64,000 nucleotides of DNA. Origin: Kappaphycus alvarezii. Its lineage: Eukaryota; Rhodophyta; Florideophyceae; Gigartinales; Solieriaceae. Made by a program: the position numbers and the translations under genes. Where the stretch lies: positions 310,001 through 374,000 of the forward strand of contig NADL03000672.1 of assembly GCA_002205965.3 (NCBI GenBank). The letters run 5' to 3'. A model generated the notes under the pieces. That model had not been told where the DNA came from and searched no databases. It saw nothing but the letters and a program-made list of their open reading frames with translations. Positions 24,660 through 35,725 of this stretch are shown one piece after another (position 1 is the first letter of the stretch; each line of letters starts with the position of its first letter).

Positions 24660-25142
24660 AGTTCAGCTTATCGGAAGGGAAGGGAGGCGCTGAGACAGCT
24701 TTCGCTGCAAGGTCGATATATTGTCTCGGTAAGAAGCCTTGGTGGCCCCGACTGCGACCTTTGTGGCCTTTGCGCGGGTGGCATCTCTGATGAGGGAAGA
24801 AACTGTGATGTTACACGAAATTGCAAGCAGTGTGGAGCCGTCGTCAGTAGTGGGAAGGTGCACCATTATGTCAGCTGGCCGGAGTTCTGCGTCGAGGAAG
24901 AGGAGCGGCACCCCTGATTAGCAGTCCAGTCCAGCTTCGCCGGCGATGCGGTAGGAAATAAGGTTGGGAAGCGAGTTGTGGCGCTGCGTGCAACCGAACC
25001 CTGCATGGCAGAGGTCCGCGATGTCGTCGCCACATACGTCTAGCGGGAGCTCGCAGTGCTCATGGCCGAGTGCAAGCCAGTCATCATAGATCGGGACCCC
25101 TGAGTGGCGGTGGAGCATGGTTCTCCAGTGCTCAGTTGACAC
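24660..25142 (-). pseudogene. LINE Cys/His region and restriction-like endonuclease remnant
   Basis: The frame 25142-24918 (74 codons) reads HRHSGVPIYDDWLALGHEHC, then a Cys-rich part ending GCTQRHNSLPNLI. This is the equivalent of the C-x-x-C...GDH...C...RHN knuckle that precedes R2-type endonucleases. After a stop the next frame (24911-24663) has LRPADIMVHLPTTDDGSTLL, the P-D-I and acidic positions of a restriction-like endonuclease core, followed by a helix of Ala/Arg/Lys residues. The canonical D-V-T-V block is altered. The fragment is inactive. Confidence 0.5.
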
Positions 25143-25746
25143 ATGCGTGGCGTTGATGAAGTGGGCGAAGAGGAAATTGGAGCCGCCGCTCTGGCGAAAG
25201 ACCTGTCCTAGAATCCGACGCCTTAATTTTTCGAAACTGGGGTAGGTGACTCACCCACGAATCGTCTTGCATGAAGTTCTTGGTGATGGCCCCATTCTGC
25301 AGCCCCTTCAGGAAGGTTTGAATACGGGTGTGTGATTTGATGGGGATCGGGTCGTTAGAGAAGAGATCTACGGAGAAGAGGCCCCCGGAGATGCGGAAGA
25401 CGAACTTTCTCATGTTTGAGGCTGTGTGATGTAGGAGTAATGTACGTTCGCGGCGATTGCGAGTCCCGGAGATCGAAAACAGGGACAACTGGAGGCGATT
25501 TTTTGTGGCTAACATGGGCAGAGTCAGTAATGCTAGCTACCGATGCGCCATGGAGGAACAAAGAGAGAAGGGTGAATTCCTAGCCACCGTGGTGGATGGG
25601 AAAGTTCATCTGGGTCCATAAATCGTCTGTGAGGGCCACTTCGTGGAGCGCAGTGTAAGACGACCGCTTAAGCGCGTCGAACTCTCCCTCAGCGGCGAGG
25701 GTTTAACTCTTTTCAGCACGCTTGAACGTATGGGTTAAAGGCATAC

Positions 25747-26800
25747 CTAGGCACAGAGCCACAGTACGTGGAATTGGGCGCAGGTTTCACGGAATTCTTG
25801 AAGGAATTGCAGGGTCCGGCGACATCTCTCCAACTTCTCCTGGAGTAATCCATCAATGAAGGCCCGATCGTCCAGCGGGACGCCTAGGAAGTCGAAATAC
25901 AGCGAGAAGTCCTCCCGCGATTTGCGGCATTCAGTGATGTTGAACTCTTCGCGAAACACATCCTTGTCCGGCTTGGGCACCGTTGGCCAGTAGATTATGG
26001 ATTTTTCCTGGTTCAGTTATAAGCCCAATGCGGGACCTTCGCCACAAAGGAGGCGGCGCTCCCCGCGGAGGCAGTCGAGGAGCCCCATTAGGGTACCATG
26101 ATCTGCGTACCACTGGGTGAGGACGATATTCGTTTCCTCGGAAATCTGCCGTAAGAGCGGCTGGATTGTGAGAGAGAACAACAGCATGCTGTCTGAATCA
26201 CCTTGTTGCGTGCCCTGTGCACTCGTCAGCATCGCGTAGTAGCGTTCAGGGACGATAATATTTGGTGGCGTGCGTCGATAGACTATGTTCACGGTACGTG
26301 GGAGGCTGGAGGCAAAAAAGGGCAGCCAAGCTGACATTGACTGTCGTCTAACTCAGTAGAATTCATTGTTCGCGTCAATGAGGACAGTAGCGTTGTTTTA
26401 ACTTCGTGAGAACTGTTCCAGCAGCATGAGGGTGTCGTAATTGATCGCGTTTATCCCGTATTTGATGCCATTCGCCTATTTTAATGGAACCAGTAATTCA
26501 TGGGAATCATCAATAGTGGCTAGTAGCAGCGTCTTCGTGACGATGCGGAGGAGGTCTGTTCCAACCGCTATGGGCAGTATCTTGTTGACACGGGGCTTCA
26601 ATGAGTGCAGGGTGCCGTCTTCCAGTAGGGAAAAGACCGATTTCGGGAGGTTCCCTTGCGATATCCGCGAGACTAGCTGCGCCAAGACGCTTTTGCCTGG
26701 GATTTCGTGCTTAACTGGCAGCAGGAACTCAGAAAAGGTTCAATCAGAGGCCTCTCCCAGTCGGCGAGTTTTACTGCGACGTCAGCATTCTTTATAGCCG
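25747..26800 (-). pseudogene. LINE reverse transcriptase, broken
   Basis: The frame 26685-26476 reads an N-terminal reverse-transcriptase block (LHSLKPRVNKILPIAVGTDLL..., equivalent to the conserved R-P-I-A-V-G motif). The frame 26337-26017 carries AQGTQQGDSDSMLLFSL, the motif that precedes the active site, and QWYADHGTLMG, where YADD has become YADH, so a catalytic Asp is lost. The frame 25980-25747 has FDFLGVPLDDRAF, equivalent to the following LGxPIG block. Frame changes and stops separate the pieces. The role was target-primed reverse transcription; this copy cannot do it. Confidence 0.72.
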
Positions 26801-27399
26801 GCGACTAGTTATTCTACTCCCCGACTCGACACAGCAAACGATATCACTCTCGCTAGTCAGAGTGACATCTCATATCAGAACCGGTACTGTAACACAGGGC
26901 GTAAATGCTTATTGTGTCGACTGCAATTCAAGTCACTGAATTGTGTATTGTGTGAGCTCTATCTAGACTGCCTAGCGAGATGCAGATCAATAGTTCTCGG
27001 CATGACAGGTGAAAACCACCTCGGGACTGACGAATGTCTGTACGAGGGTGTGAAACCAGCGGATCAGCTTGCGTTCAGGACCTTGAGCTGAGTCCATGGA
27101 CATGCATCCGTCATGTAGAAGAGGGGAGGCGACAGTTCTTCCTCAGGGAGCTGGGAAACTGGGCATGCAGACTCTAGGTGAAGGGTGATGAGCTGCCGGA
27201 TAATGTGAGGGTCATTCACATCCACAAGCGGATTGCTGCAAGGTGACCCGATGGCCTTCCCGTGGCAGGCGTCTGCGAAAGCGTTTCAGCCCGTAGGGAC
27301 CGGCGCGCCGAGCTGAACGCGTACAAGTGCTGATCGAATCACTCGGAGCGGGCACGGTGAGCGAGCAGTGCTTCGTCCTAGAGTTGGTGATGATTTGTC

Positions 27400-27885
27400 G
27401 GTGTGTTAATATCTAAAAAATGTTCACCCCAATCAGTACATACTTTAAACCCCTTTGCAGTATTTTTTATGGCTCCGTATTGTAGTTTAGTATAGTTCGA
27501 AGCACGGAACTATCCATGTTACGGACTGCTTTCTTTCCCCAAAGTACCTCTAAATCACTAACACGTCGCTGCAAAGCGTTCAGAAGTTTTTTATGTCATG
27601 GAAGTTCCCGATTCATCACTATCCCATGGATAAGATTTCACTGCTGCGATTAGTGCGCCTGCGCACTGACATTTTTCATTCGTATTTTTCCCGCTCTGCA
27701 TTTACCGGCAACAAAATTGGCGATTCTGAGCTACCAAATACTCTGTTTTAGATGAATACAGCTGAGTGCTAAAAGAAGATATTCACAAAAAAAAGCCGCT
27801 CTAAACATACAGATCGCTGCACACGGTGACTGTTAAACTTACTGAGCAATATTTTTTCACCGTGTTTCGGATGTAGAGAGAAACG
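27400..27885. other. AT-rich interior of Harbinger element, no gene
   Basis: This stretch lies between the LINE and the transposase start. It holds no open frame of note and would be part of the divergent promoter region between the two Harbinger genes. A short TTCACCCCA (27423-27431) is the reverse complement of TGGGGTGAA on the other side of the LINE (23229-23237). Confidence 0.35.
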
Positions 27886-28915
27886 ATGGCGAAACTGCAA
27901 TCAATTTTAAATGTCCAGCTCAATGGCAATACTAGCGCTCGACTAGGTTCTACTTCTAAGATAATCCCTACAGAAGTCGAGCTGGCTATTACGCTACACA
28001 AAGTGACAGAGGGGTCCAAATGGGACATTGCAGCGTGCTGCGGAATGAAAACAACTGTGCGCCGAATTTTTGAGAAAACAATATGGTTACTAGATTAGAA
28101 TGAAAATTCGCTTCTTCCCGGAATCCTAAAGACTAAAAAGGCTTCATGGACTGTGCGATGCGATTCAAAACGTCGGGGAAATTCATACGCGCTCTAGATG
28201 GATGTTTGGTGTCTTTAGATGGAATAGTTGTGCGCATTCTGAAGCCGCACGAAGATCCGCACCTAATCTCGTACTACAACTGAAAAGGGTTTTTTGCCTT
28301 TTCAGTGCAAGCTTTAGGTGATTCAGACTAGCGCTTTTTATCTTTTTCTAAATTTTGTGTGGGTTCTACACATGATTTTCTCGCATTTGCGATCTCAAGG
28401 GCTGCCCAATTTCTGGAATCAGGAAAACTTCCAACTCCGTTTTGGATAGTTTGAGATGAGGACTATAAGACGAGTCCACATCTGATTACACCTCTCCCGG
28501 CATCATAAGCAGATGAATGTCAGGATGCCTTCACTTCTTTCTTGTCGTCTTTGCGAATTCATGTCGACCAAGCTTTTGGTATGTTGGTTAAGAAATGGGC
28601 AATAATGCAAAAGCTCTAGGGGTACTCTGTTTTGCAAAGTTCGAAGGTGGTCCATGTGGCAATGAAGCCCCACTTTTTATCTTAAACAATAAGGGAATCA
28701 GTACTCACCCGCGCACAACAAGTGAAATGGAAAATATATACGATGTTGGTTCTCATTGGTATCCCGAAAATAAGAAGGCGTTTGAAAAGCTGACTGTGCT
28801 TCAAGTGAAGTCTGGAGGAGATGTCAAGGTGGAAGGAGAGAATAGAAATATGCTTTTGGGCATCGCCAAGAAAAAGAAACGTCGAAGACCTCCAGTACCC
28901 AGCCACTGAGTGCAA
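27886..28915 (+). pseudogene. PIF/Harbinger transposase (DDE_Tnp_4), broken
   Basis: The frame starts at ATG 27886. Its first 70 codons contain EVELAITLHKVTEGSKWDIAACCGM, then TTVRRIFEKT, the helix-turn-helix of HARBI1-like proteins. After a stop and a frame change, the next reading shows LDGCLVSLDGIVVRILKP, then YYN, a TGA stop (28282-28284) in place of the usual Arg, and KGFFAFSVQALGDSD, which together are the first two catalytic Asp blocks. Further on come LPTPFWIV, a stop, DEDYKTSPHLITPL (third acidic block region), and LSSLRIHVDQAFGMLVKKWAIM near 28540-28600. The order and spacing match the DDE nuclease closely. Stops and shifts make it a pseudogene. Confidence 0.78.
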
Positions 28916-30600
28916 ACTAAACTCGACGCCATTCGCCGGGATGGAGGTGGGATCAGACTTTTCATTGCACCAGAGCCATATTAAAAGAAATTACAAAATC
29001 GGCTGTTAAGATATTCGTAGAGATTTTCCGACACTCAACAAGTCCTCAGGGCACCGATGGCAGTGTCAACGAGTCGAGAGCTAAGACAACGATGTGGGAT
29101 GTCTCCCGCCCTGAGGGCTAGAGGAGGTCGAACAAGAGGCGGTTGTGAGTTTCGAGGATTATGTGGGAGGGCGGGCGGTCCTTGCATGGAGGGGAGGTTC
29201 GAAGGGAAGGAGAGATTGCGGTGGCAGACGCTCCTTGAGTTACTGAGGTGGTTAGTGATTCAGCAGAGGGAGAGGGGTTCTCGGGGGTCTGATCGTGGGC
29301 GGCGCGGCGGCGGACAGAGAGTTCAGCTGAAAGTGGGGTGGAGGTGATTGGCGATGTGCGAGAACTGGGGAGAGCGGGTTTGTGGATGAACACGTATGTT
29401 CGTTGGTCTAAACAATGGAGGAAAACGTGGGGGGCATGATGCGGCAGGCATTGTCGGAAGCCGCCACGTAGGAGATCTAGGCGTGGCCGTGCAACTGGAA
29501 TGCGTTGTAGGTCTCGGTGGAGGGTGCAATTGCAATGTCAATTATTGCTGTGGGAGGGGTTGGGAGGAGTCTGGTGCGGAGGCAGAGTGTCTGAAGCGCC
29601 CAAAGCATGCGAAGATGCGCTCTTTCCGTTTGCGGCGTGGGTCAGAACAGCGGGCTAAGTCAGCCAAGATGGCTTCGGCAGCCGCCAAGATCAGGGCTCA
29701 ATCTTGGACATGTACGATGGCTGCGAGATCGGGAACGGAAGCGACGGGGACGGAAACGACGCTGCCTTGCGAGATTTCCGGATCGGTCGCCACATATGTC
29801 GACAGTGGCATAATGGATACGGTGAGTATTGGGGCTGGTGGATAGTGTACTGTACTGTGGAACGTCATACTCCCAACACAAAAATGTTTTAGGAAATCCC
29901 TCCGATGGGGCCTTATTAGAATTCGAAGTAAGTTTAATCACCAGAAAATGTCAACCTACGGTAGTTCCAATTTATCACGCACGGCCAGTGCTGACAAAAG
30001 AACCCTGCTGTAGATAATTCGAATTGATAGATTTAGATTATCATATTGTACTTTTTACTGTAAGTTGGACTGCACATCTGTACTGTATATTGTCAGTTAG
30101 TCTACAGCCTACTCCAGACCTGCGGACCTCCGGCAGGGTAATCTGCAATATAAAAGGAGTGTTGTTGTTGCATCCCGCACACTATTACCACCATAAAAAA
30201 ACAAAACAACAATGACAGCAAAACTTGTGCGCCTCCTTCCTCGTCATTATTGTGCTCAGTATAGCACAAACCAATCGGCCGAGATTCGGCTCTCGCCCCC
30301 GCTCATCTACGGAGCGAACCATAAGGTCTAGTTTTTCAGGAACTGTCAGGGTTCCCGGAGCATTGGGAGAAGTACTGCAAATTATTTCAGTCCCAAGTAA
30401 ACTGTTTTTTCTGAAAACTTGTCCTGAACTTTGAGACACTTAATTTTTGAATTTTAAAAATTGAAAGCTCCGGGTCAGAAATCATTTCTCGTGGTTCAAC
30501 CAAGGCTCTGCTGCTTTCCAAACTGTCATGCTGATTTTCTGTTATTTTAGTAAATTTCGACCAATACCAGCCAAGCATTTCTGCATTGATTCCTCTTTCC
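28916..30600 (-). repeat. right inverted arm of the Harbinger-type element
   Basis: This is the inverse counterpart of 20640-21895. Its inner end begins directly after the transposase remnant. Compared with the left arm it contains an additional block (about 29941-30325). Beyond that block, homology resumes with CTAGTTTTTCAGGAACTGTC and continues to about 30445, then weakly to 30600. On the minus strand its frames (29660-29941, 29323-29541, 29118-29393) match left-arm frames, for example GGCRSHLG versus GGCRSHIG and RRRAAHDQTP versus YRRAAHDQAP. The arms are clearly diverged rather than identical, which implies an old insertion. Confidence 0.62.
29941..30325. repeat. insertion within the right Harbinger arm
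   Basis: The left arm has no counterpart to this block. Homology breaks at ...CATCGGAGG and resumes at ...CTAGTTTTTCAGG. On the minus strand the block begins CCTTATGG and ends TAATAAGG, a 6-base inverted end. It contains TATAAAAGG (30150-30158). It may be a small non-autonomous element; I recognise no family. Confidence 0.35.
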
Positions 30601-30637
30601 CAAGGAAGTACTTCATCACTACCCAGACTTTCATTGC

Positions 30638-30816
30638 TGTGATGCGTCTAGTTTTGCGTTAATTTTAGAGAAGGTGCATGACTGTACGGCTTACGGTGAT
30701 CTCCACCACAAGTTCCACTGTGGAAGCAGTCGCTGTTGCTGGTTCCTTTGGGCAGAGTTGAAGTCTGAGTAAAAGTACGGCCTAAGTCGGGGTTTGCTAC
30801 TCGGATGTGCTCGACA
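30638..30816 (+). repeat. copia-B 5' LTR
   Basis: It matches 48661-48875 over GTCTAGTTTTGCGTTAATTT, GTGATCTCCACCACAAGTTC and CTCGGAWGTGCTCGACA, and ends in CA. It lacks about 37 bases present in the 3' copy (48771-48807). The start at TG is the best fit; the shared TCATTGC just before it leaves a few bases of doubt. Confidence 0.7.
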
Positions 30817-30979
30817 TTCATGAATTAAGCTGCGTCCCGCACCGTGAAGCTAAAAAATTGAACGGTACGCTCGGCCGCAAAGAAGGCTACGGAGGGAGGA
30901 CACTGCTGCTGGAGTTTCCAAGTTGTTCTCTGCTCCTGTCGCAATCGTTATGTGTTTCTGTTAAACGTGGATTGTTGCT

Positions 30980-32543
30980 GTGATTTGCGGTAATTCGCTT
31001 GCCGGTGGTCTGCCCGTCCCGAAAGAGAGCCTGAAAAGGGGGCGTGTGGGTCAATGGTGGGTGCTGAACTGTACCTGCGGTAAGTTGTTCAACGCTTCAC
31101 TTAATTCGAGCCAGCGATATCCCTGTCGCAGACCATATCAGAGGGTTCTGAAACTGTCGCGCCTACTTTTTTTCTTGCCGAACATTACACCGAGACGTGA
31201 TGCCGACCACATCCTTTTGGATGCACTGAATCATTTCCTGGCCAGCGTGACTTTGGTGGAACTCATGCAGGAAGTCAAAAGTATTGTGGACATTGAAACG
31301 TTACTGAACTCATCCCCCGTGCTCATGTTCGCACTTTACAAACTGTTACAATACAAAGGGATGGGGTTTGATAAACACTATGCAGGGATGAAGACAAAGA
31401 ATTTATCGGCTGATACCATTTACAGAGACGGGTGCATCAGCTATAATACCGCCAACATTAGTAACAATGCATCAGGACCCTTTACGGCTGAATCAAGGCA
31501 GAGTTCCGAGGGTCCTGTGTTGGGCATCACAATCGAGAGTCTTAGTCAAGTCGAGACTAGAGCAATATATAGGAACTTATCTCGTGCTCTAGTGAACTCA
31601 TTTCCTAGAAAGAATCCTTCAGGATTACTTGGGCTTGTTGGGGACTTGATCAAATATTACAGCTTGCCGCATGCCCGATATTCAGGTCGTACGTCTGCCA
31701 AGCAAAGTTTGTCATACACCACACTGCCTATTACAAAAAGGCCCACTTGTGCAGGCTGACTGCAGAACAGGGTTTGTAGGCTCTTATTAACATGATGGAG
31801 CCTCATAGTTTGTCAGCCCACTTCTACTTTTGCGAAATTGATGAAAAGTGTCCCACACTTGAGGTCGCCTTCAAGAAGCAATATCAATTGAATAGGCATC
31901 ACTCTATATTGGAAGTGTTATTGCGCAAATGGCGCTACCTGAAAATTACACGCTTCAAGACCGCACAAATCACCTGGTCGAAGCCGATAGAACTTATCGA
32001 TGAACGCGCTGTGATGATTCAAGCTCAATTGGATCCTATACACCAACACCCAGTATCATTGAGGTTTTGGAGTCGAGCATACATGATTACCCTTCCACAT
32101 GTTTGTAAAACAGTCAAATATTTCGGGTGACGCACATGCATACTTCCAAGATTGCCTGAACGCCATTTCTAAACAAGAGGACATGGAACAGATTGCTGCC
32201 CAACAACAGTCCGTTGAGCGGTATCAGATTGCCGGATTGCCGCCACAAGCCTCGCCAAGTGGCGGGACTTTCAATGCAAATGGTGTACAAGAGCAATAAA
32301 GGCAACATATCCAGCGTACTTGATACGATAGTAAAGTCTGAAAACCTGAAAACCTCCTTCCTCTCTCATGCAGGACAGCGTTACGCAAAAGTCAATACAC
32401 GCCCGAAAAACAAAGGACCAGATGAGAAAAATCCCATAGGAAAGGACGGAAAAGCTATGCTATGCAGAGGCTGCACGTCAGACAGCCACTATATCAGGGA
32501 GTGCGATGTTAAAAACAAGGCTAAAGTCGTGGCATTTGTCTAG
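30980..32543 (+). pseudogene. copia-B gag remnants with CCHC knuckle
   Basis: An open frame of 259 codons (30980-31759) is followed by frames 31792-32130 and 32193-32543, each in a different phase. The last contains CRGCTSDSHYIREC (nucleotides 32463-32504), a C-x2-C-x4-H-x4-C zinc knuckle typical of copia gag. It is preceded by a Lys-rich linker and a Gln-rich segment. The first frame resembles no host protein known to me and has no ATG at its start, so I treat it as gag N-terminal sequence. The knuckle is the firm evidence. Confidence 0.58.
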
Positions 32544-33029
32544 AGTGCCGTCGAGGATGACGCCTTGACCTCCCCGGTAGATGACATCTTGGACACTATA
32601 CAAGACATACCGAACGAAGTTTGGGAGGTTCAATATTCCTCTCTCCAACTGGAAGATGGTTGCTCTGACGAGAGTGCTAGTTTCATAGAATCGGAACCCA
32701 AAAAACAATGTATACACGAATTATTTCGGATATATATGTAGCTCATGTGCTCTTTGGGACAGAGAATCTCCAAAAACCGATGCATCGTGCACTATCCTCA
32801 AGTCAATACTCTAAAAAGGGTGAAATGGTGAAGCTGGTGCCGAGCTTTAAGAAACAGGTACCCTTTCTGCTGTCTCAGAATGCTCATGAGGCCTTTACCA
32901 GCTCGAGACACATGACACATATGCACGATGGGCGAGTTACGTGTAAGTTAATTCAAAACTCCTCAGGTGAACGGTCCGATAATGTTGCGGGCTGCACCAG
33001 AGTCATTAAATGCAGCAAAGGCGTTTGAA

Positions 33030-33467
33030 GGGGTAATTTTGGATAATGAGGCAGCAGGGACTCCATCCGGACTCCCAGCCTATCTCTAGTATTGCTTCTT
33101 TGTCTGGACTTAACCAATGCTGAAACCAAGCCACAATCGCTTCGTAGGAGTTCGAAAACATGTAATATCCTCCCTGGGATCTGCCACAATTCGAAAGCCA
33201 GTTGGTGAGCACTACCTTGATTTTCAGACCGATATAGTCGAAGAAGATATCCCTTTGATGATCGGCCTTTATCAACACAAACTGCAAAGTTTGAGCTCGG
33301 GTGGGTATAGCAATATATTTGTACATCACCCTTCAGAAACAGCCATTCCAATTACCTTCACACGTGTACATGTATGGGTTAAATGGCCATTGAAGGAGGT
33401 CTTGTTTACACAGGCACAACTCAAGAAGTTGCAAGATCGTTTCGGACCCCCAGTGCCAAAGCCTTGA
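33030..33467 (+). pseudogene. copia-B protease region, degraded active site
   Basis: The reading near 33035 gives ILDNEAAGTPSG, where the family's L-D-S/T-G-A has become L-D-N-E-A. The frame 33117-33467 then shows SLGSATIRKPV and LDFQTDIVEEDIPLMIGL, the flap-to-C-terminal part of a copia aspartic protease (I-R-x-P-V...V-x-x-D-x-P-L-L-x-G-L). The change at the catalytic Gly and a stop between the two parts indicate loss of function. Confidence 0.5.
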
Positions 33468-33769
33468 TTAGCATCCTTAAACGCGCCAGACCGGAGGACT
33501 GTACTACGGGAAAAAAGTAGAAGATACAATAGCTCACAAAACATTGTCGCGCATGTCAAACGTTTGCCGCTAAACCGGTGACATTTCTCGTTTCCATTCT
33601 AAGCGAAGATAGTTTATTCAATCTCTAAATGGAAGTGGCCATGTTTTGTATTGAAAAACATGCTGCACTGAACATCATCGACAGGGGTACTAGGTATTCC
33701 TTTTTCCGTTTTTTGCACCATCAAAACGCTGAATAACTTTGGAACGTGATCATCTAATCGTGGGTCACG

Positions 33770-34309
33770 GTGTTTACAGGTTTCCTCAATGTAATTGCTC
33801 GTGACCGCGGAAGTAACTTCAGTTCTGAGTTCTTTCAGAATGCGTGCATGGAATTTCGAATGATTAAGAGTGAGAAATCTGTGGAGTCTCAAAATTACCT
33901 ATCTCTATGTGAGCTATTTCATTCCATTATTCGTCGCATCTTTCGAAAACTTCGGATGGACTTCGCATAAATGGACAAAGAAACCTTGCTCTCCCTTTCC
34001 ATGCATACCGTTAATACTACTGCTGGTCCTGATGGTCTGACTCCTTGTCTCTTCGTCTTCGGCACAGTACCCTGCTTGCCTAGTACCCTGCTTGCCTATC
34101 AGGACCTTGCCATCTATTTCCCCCACACAAAAGAGAGATTCCAAGCCATGAAGATCGACCGAGAGGATATGTGTGCAATTACTGCTGAAAGAAAAATTAA
34201 GCAGGCTCCGATTCCCGGAGCAAGGAATTCTCAGCACTTTGTTCCTCAAGAAGTTGATTTAATCAGAGTATATCGCGAACTGGATAAAAGTTTCGAAGGT
34301 CCATTATAG
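33770..34309 (+). pseudogene. copia-B integrase fragment
   Basis: GFLNVIARDRGSNFSSEFF (frame from 33770) is the second catalytic Asp region of a retroviral-type integrase (D-x-G-x-x-F-x-S). ESQNYLSLCELFHSIIRRI contains the third acidic residue region (E-x-x-x-x-L). After a stop at 33968 the same phase continues (33971-34309) with TTAGPDGLTPCLFVFGTVP, the typical segment after the integrase core in this copia lineage. The zinc-binding N-terminus is not recognisable. Confidence 0.62.
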
Positions 34310-35415
34310 GTGCATTCATATGATCAGAGAAAAACTGTGTCAGTCATTGTTCCCAGCGCCAGATGAAGGGAAGGGAGTGTTCATTTTTCGTTAGTGTACT
34401 GCAATTGGCACCAACACTGTACTGTCATCGGAAGAGCTGGTTTTGGTGATCTTTTTTGATATGATTCACTATATAATCACCCGAGAGGGTTTGCAGGCTT
34501 GTAATCTGGACTGTTCGGCCCCCAACTTGGACCTAATATTTTCGCAGGTGAAAGTCACCTATTGCTTGAAGTATCGACTGTACTTATCTCTATCTTGGAT
34601 ATTCATTATTTGGCTGACCTTAAATTTACTTACCCCGCCGTCGTAGATAATCGAAACTTAGCTAACTATTATTTATACCTACCTGATCACTAGGGCCCCA
34701 GATTGAACAGCCACCCTGGTGTTGCCTCCGACCTTGACTCCCAACTTCCGCCTTTGGAGAAACCTTGCCAACAGCAACTTTGGTTACAGTCACGTTTATC
34801 CGACCGGGTCCCTCTTTTTATTCCCCTCCCTCTCTATCCAATATTATAATAACCTCTTTTTTGTTTGTTTATTATATTTGCTCACAATCGGGGCGCCGGA
34901 CTCCAGCGTCTATATACAAATAGAAACTTAAAGTTTGTCGTTGGTGACAATATCCTTATCTCCAAAGGAGGTATTCAGCACTGCTGATTCACTATTACAT
35001 CTCCTTTGTCCACTATTACACCCCGGGAGTCTACAGTTATTTGGAATCGATCCTTATCAAGGTTCTAGCATTCCGCGGTCCGCGGTCCGGCCTCAGAACC
35101 CGGAAGACAAGTATAGCGTCCAGCAGTCCAAGAAATCACCCCCATTCTTCCAGCCTTACTTCTTTTCACCGTTGGAGAGGTGTGCTACTGCATCGAAGGG
35201 TGCTTAAAGAGAAATAGGGACAGAGAACACCCTGTTGGTCGTGGTGTGTGTGCATTGGTTTTCTCATTGTCTGATGGGGTTCAGTTCTTAGACGAGAAGA
35301 ACTTCGCACCGCGGATTGCACTGCATTTAGCTATCGTAAATCTATTTGGACAGGATCCTCCAAGTTCGCAGTTAGACATTGAAGAACTGAGTGGAGGTAC
35401 AAATGACCCAAAATT
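34310..35415 (+). other. copia-B integrase-to-RT linker, decayed
   Basis: Short frames only (34443-34646, 34719-34931, 34935-35207, 35180-35415). By position this is the poorly conserved linker between integrase and reverse transcriptase of copia-B, ending at the copia-C insertion. No domain is recognised. Confidence 0.4.
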
Positions 35416-35586
35416 TGTTGTAATTACGGACACGTGCAACACAAACCTGTTCGCCTGGTGTTTTCTACGCTACTGTAAGGAAGTACATCCGCCGTCGTCG
35501 GTTCTACATATAAGTCGTAATGTTAGGAAGTAAAACAAAAGGTAAGACGCACTGAGTTCTCTTCCTACATACCTAGTTTTGTCACA
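35416..35586 (+). repeat. copia-C 5' LTR
   Basis: It begins TGTTGTAATTACGG and ends GTCACA. It is nearly identical to 39939-40108; the differences are mainly in an A-run near 35534 and a few substitutions close to the 3' end. ATATAAG at 35508-35514 is a likely TATA element. Confidence 0.88.
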
Positions 35587-35602
35587 GGTTATGGACCCAG
35601 CA
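35587..35602 (+). promoter_or_regulatory. copia-C primer-binding site (half-tRNA type)
   Basis: GGTTATGGACCCAGC directly follows the LTR. It resembles the complement of the anticodon arm of initiator methionine tRNA rather than a tRNA 3' end. Priming by a half-tRNA-iMet is established for copia-type elements. The match is by eye and from general knowledge of that tRNA. Confidence 0.42.
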
Positions 35603-35725
35603 TTCGCTAGCAAAAGGATGTAATCAAGAATCGTGTGTCTTCGTGAGGTCGTCTTTGTGCGGCTAACCAAGCCGTTCGGAAAGCGAGTTGCTCACTAGTT
35701 GAACGAAGTACGGGATACTGTCGTC

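Larger units (their letters stand above)
23252..27400 (-). mobile_element. LINE (non-LTR) insertion with RLE-type endonuclease
   Basis: A GC-richer block interrupts the AT-richer Harbinger interior. On the minus strand it reads reverse transcriptase pieces (26800-25747), a Cys/His region and an endonuclease-like segment (25142-24660), then a tail. The final stretch (23310-23252) is shared with the 3' end of another LINE fragment at 57605-57551 and is followed on the minus strand by an A-rich run. The layout, with one pol ORF and an endonuclease after the reverse transcriptase, is that of R2/Hero/NeSL-type LINEs. The 5' end is placed near 27400, where AT-rich sequence resumes, and is approximate. 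Confidence 0.58.
20640..30600. mobile_element. large PIF/Harbinger-type element with >1 kb inverted arms
   Basis: Long inverted arms (about 20640-21895 and 28916-30600) enclose an accessory ORF transcribed leftwards directly inside the left arm and a PIF/Harbinger transposase transcribed rightwards directly inside the right arm. A transposase plus a second, divergently transcribed gene between inverted repeats is the usual Harbinger layout. The interior also holds a LINE inserted between the two genes (about 23252-27400), and the right arm carries an extra segment of about 0.38 kb. Both genes are broken, so the element is inactive. The outer ends and the 3-base target duplication were not resolved. 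Copia-B begins just beyond the right arm. Confidence 0.62.

Noticed and set aside
30980-31759. 259-codon frame as a host gene
   Set aside because: Begins without ATG just after the copia-B LTR and runs toward a gag zinc knuckle; position favours gag.
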